The position numbers and the translations under genes are program-made. This document shows positions 62,199 through 64,000 of a DNA stretch of 64,000 nucleotides, in pieces (position 1 is the first letter of the stretch; each line of letters starts with the position of its first letter). The DNA comes from Massilia sp. Root418. GTDB lineage: Bacteria; Pseudomonadota; Gammaproteobacteria; Burkholderiales; Burkholderiaceae_D. Under the pieces are notes generated by a model. That model made no database searches and had not been told where the DNA came from. It was given only the letters and a program-made list of their open reading frames with translations. Where the stretch lies: NCBI RefSeq assembly GCF_001425265.1, contig NZ_LMEC01000001.1:516036-580035 (forward strand). Direction: 5' to 3'.

Positions 62199-64000
62199 AG
62201 CTTCTCCAGCTGCTGGCGCGCGTACGCCGCTGCGCCGCCGCCCGGCGCCAGTTCCAGGTAAGTCTTGTAAGCGCTCTTCGCGCGCTTGCCGTCACCCGCA
62301 CGCGTGGAAGCGTCGCCCAGGTTCAGGTAGGCGATGGCACGCGAGGGATCCATCCTGATGGTGTTCTCGAACCAGCGCGCCGCCTCCGGGTAGCGCTCCT
62401 GCTTGTAGAACACGAAGCCCAGGTTGTTGGCCGCCAGCGCAAAGTCCGCGCGCAGCTTGAGCGCCTCGGTGAACTGCGCCTCCGCCGCCGCGTACTGCTT
62501 CTCCTTATACAACTGCAGGCCGCGGTCGTTGGCGCGCTGCGCCAGCTGGCGCGCGGACACAGGCACCGCCGGCGGCGGCGTGATGGCCTGCTCCTTGCCC
62601 TGCAGGTCCTTCACCGTGGCGGCAGGCGGCGCCGCGTCCAGCTTGGAGTTGAGCGCGATGGCGTCGCTCGACAGCTGCGCCGTGGCCGCCCCCAGGAACT
62701 CGGTCTCGCCCGGCAGTTCGAACACGAAGTCGCCGCCTTCGGAACCCGGCAGGCTGCCGAAGGCCGGGGTCTGGCTGGACACGCCCGCCACCGCCGGCGC
62801 CACATAGGCCGCCAGTTCGGTGGCCGTGATCAGGCCGTCGCCGTTCAGGTCGGCCTTGCCGCCCAGGCCTTGCAGCAGGGTCCAGGTGAACACCGAATGG
62901 CCGTTCGGGCCGCCGTCCGCCACCAGCTGGTCGCCGCCGCCCGCCGTCAGCATCTGGCGTCCGATGCGCTTGGCGTTGTCGCGCAGGAAGGACGACGAGG
63001 AGCCGCCACGCGTGAGCCCCAGGCCGCTGTAGCAGGCGTCCATCACGAACAGCACGTGCTTGGCGCTCAGGCTCTCGGCGATGTTCTGGATTTCCGTCAT
63101 GGGAATCGCGTCGGTGGCCAGCTGGTTCGGGTCGGCGTCGGCCGGCACGATGTAGCCCAGGTCGCGCCCGGAGCTGAGCTTGCGCGTGGCGCCATGGCCG
63201 GCGAAGAAGACGAAGATGCGGTCGTTCTTCTGCACCCCGCCGTGCGCCAGCCTGTCGTGGAAGGCACTCAGGATGCCGGCGCGCGTGGCCTCGGCGTTCT
63301 TCAGCGTGACCACGCGTTCGGCCGGGAAGCCGAACTTGTCGATCAGCGTTTGCCGCACGCCCTGCGCGTCGCGCACGGCGTACTGCAGCTTGGGCCATTT
63401 CGCGTAGTCGTCGATGCCGATCACGATGGCCCAGGAGTTGCCGTAGCCGGCCGACACCGGCGCTGCCGGCGCCGCCCCTTGCGCCGCCGCGCCCTGCGCC
63501 ACCTTGAAGCCGCTGCCGTCCCAGCCGGCGAACTGGTAGCCCTCGGCCACCAGCCGGTCCAGGATGGCGGGCAGCGCCTTCACGGTGCGTTCGTGGATGT
63601 CATGGAACAGGATGATGCCGCGCCCCTCCTTCTCCACTCCCTGCAGCACGCGTGCGGCGATGGAACTGGGCACCGGATCGGCCCAGTCCAGCGAGTCGAT
63701 ATTCCACATCACCGATTGCAGCCTGGCCTTGTGCAGCAGCGCCATGCCTTCGCTGTTGCGGGCGCCGTAGGGGAAGCGGAACAGCGGCGAACGGTCGGCG
63801 TCGACCGCCTTCAGCAGCAGGTCCGTATCCAGGATTTCCGCCTGCAGCTTGTCGCCGCTTTCCTTGGACAGCTGGGCGTGGCTGTAGCTGTGGTTGGCCA
63901 GGGTGTAGCCGGCCGCCTTCAGCTTGCGGCTCACTTCGGCGCCGCCATTCAGCTTGGTGTGCTGCGCCGCGTCCACGCTGCCGATGTTGCGGCCCACGGA
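62195..64000 (-). CDS. NodB deacetylase-caspase-EF-hand-TPR fusion, N-terminus outside window
   Basis: At least 601 residues, open to the window edge, so the start is missing. Numbered from the codon at 63997: NodB polysaccharide deacetylase 1-165 (HSYSH 36-40, RFPYG 74-78, DSLDW 101-105, LFHDIH 130-135), Ala/Pro linker, caspase-like peptidase 185-430 (catalytic His in FFAGHG at 269, Cys in MDACYSG at 322), EF-hand loop DLNGDGLITATE 383-394, then TPRs ~510-600 (GLQLYKEKQYAAAEAQFTEA, LGFVFYKQERYPEAARWFE). The NodB part suggests an envelope sugar substrate; the caspase part a Ca2+-linked protease. First gene of an operon with the HAD and glycosyltransferase genes. Confidence 0.9.
   Translation of the reverse strand, partial: SVGRNIGSVDAAQHTKLNGGAEVSRKLKAAGYTLANHSYSHAQLSKESGDKLQAEILDTDLLLKAVDADRSPLFRFPYGARNSEGMALLHKARLQSVMWNIDSLDWADPVPSSIAARVLQGVEKEGRGIILFHDIHERTVKALPAILDRLVAEGYQFAGWDGSGFKVAQGAAAQGAAPAAPVSAGYGNSWAIVIGIDDYAKWPKLQYAVRDAQGVRQTLIDKFGFPAERVVTLKNAEATRAGILSAFHDRLAHGGVQKNDRIFVFFAGHGATRKLSSGRDLGYIVPADADPNQLATDAIPMTEIQNIAESLSAKHVLFVMDACYSGLGLTRGGSSSSFLRDNAKRIGRQMLTAGGGDQLVADGGPNGHSVFTWTLLQGLGGKADLNGDGLITATELAAYVAPAVAGVSSQTPAFGSLPGSEGGDFVFELPGETEFLGAATAQLSSDAIALNSKLDAAPPAATVKDLQGKEQAITPPPAVPVSARQLAQRANDRGLQLYKEKQYAAAEAQFTEALKLRADFALAANNLGFVFYKQERYPEAARWFENTIRMDPSRAIAYLNLGDASTRAGDGKRAKSAYKTYLELAPGGGAAAYARQQLEKL

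Overview
The window reads as a chromosomal segment of a GC-rich betaproteobacterium, most probably an Oxalobacteraceae member (Massilia, Duganella or Janthinobacterium type). The grounds are the gene order mltG-tmk-holB-pilZ, a DUF4936 gene beside ygfZ, a QueE with a CX14CX2C cluster, a phcBS-like signalling operon, and generally short GTG/ATG-started genes with ATGA overlaps. This assignment is inference, because no rRNA or tRNA gene is present to anchor it. I saw no transposase, integrase, phage gene or CRISPR array. No stretch longer than about 240 bases lacks a gene; the largest gaps are 18656-18890 and 56029-56256, and both carry regulatory-looking repeats.

Layout. 1-4546 (minus) is a housekeeping run: mltG, tmk, holB and a pilZ gene, followed by an acetyltransferase and a truncated TPR protein. 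4699-6762 (plus) is ygfZ, DUF4936 and NRDE. 6769-10503 is a LysR regulator divergent from a DHA2-type exporter that overlaps an outer-membrane barrel gene. 10522-12480 holds a small acetyltransferase and an unrecognised lipoprotein. 12482-18655 (minus) is a six-gene beta-oxidation-like operon (thiolase, acyl-CoA dehydrogenase, Dabb, SDR, MDR, SDR), divergent from an MHS-type transporter at 18891. A TetR regulator follows, then a tandem pair of ~1000-residue GGDEF-EAL-receiver proteins (21261-27497). nadA-nadC, a YbiT-like ABC-F ATPase, an LD-carboxypeptidase, two alpha/beta hydrolases and the tRNA-modification run queE-queD-tadA occupy 27648-36128. 36299-42815 has an orphan histidine kinase, a PAS-GGDEF diguanylate cyclase, a serralysin-like protease and an M16 peptidase. 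42816-50710 is mixed: acetyltransferase, XRE-cupin regulator, DUF1275, two LysE-type exporters with an Lrp-type and a WYL-type regulator, a secreted nuclease and a GFA protein.

The most interesting block is 50745-56028 (minus): a methyltransferase with a PilZ-like N-terminus, a six-helix membrane histidine kinase, a response regulator and a GAF histidine kinase. It resembles the phcBSRQ quorum-sensing operon of Ralstonia, in which PhcB makes a methylated hydroxy-fatty-acid signal. It is divergent from a chemoreceptor (56257). The window ends with a flavodoxin-like reductase, an unusual 11-residue-repeat coiled-coil membrane protein, a glycosyltransferase, a HAD hydrolase and a truncated protein fusing a NodB deacetylase, a caspase-like peptidase, an EF-hand loop and TPRs.

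Themes: lipid-derived signalling and fatty-acid turnover, c-di-GMP signalling (three GGDEF proteins), and very compact packing of convergent genes, several sharing or abutting stop codons.
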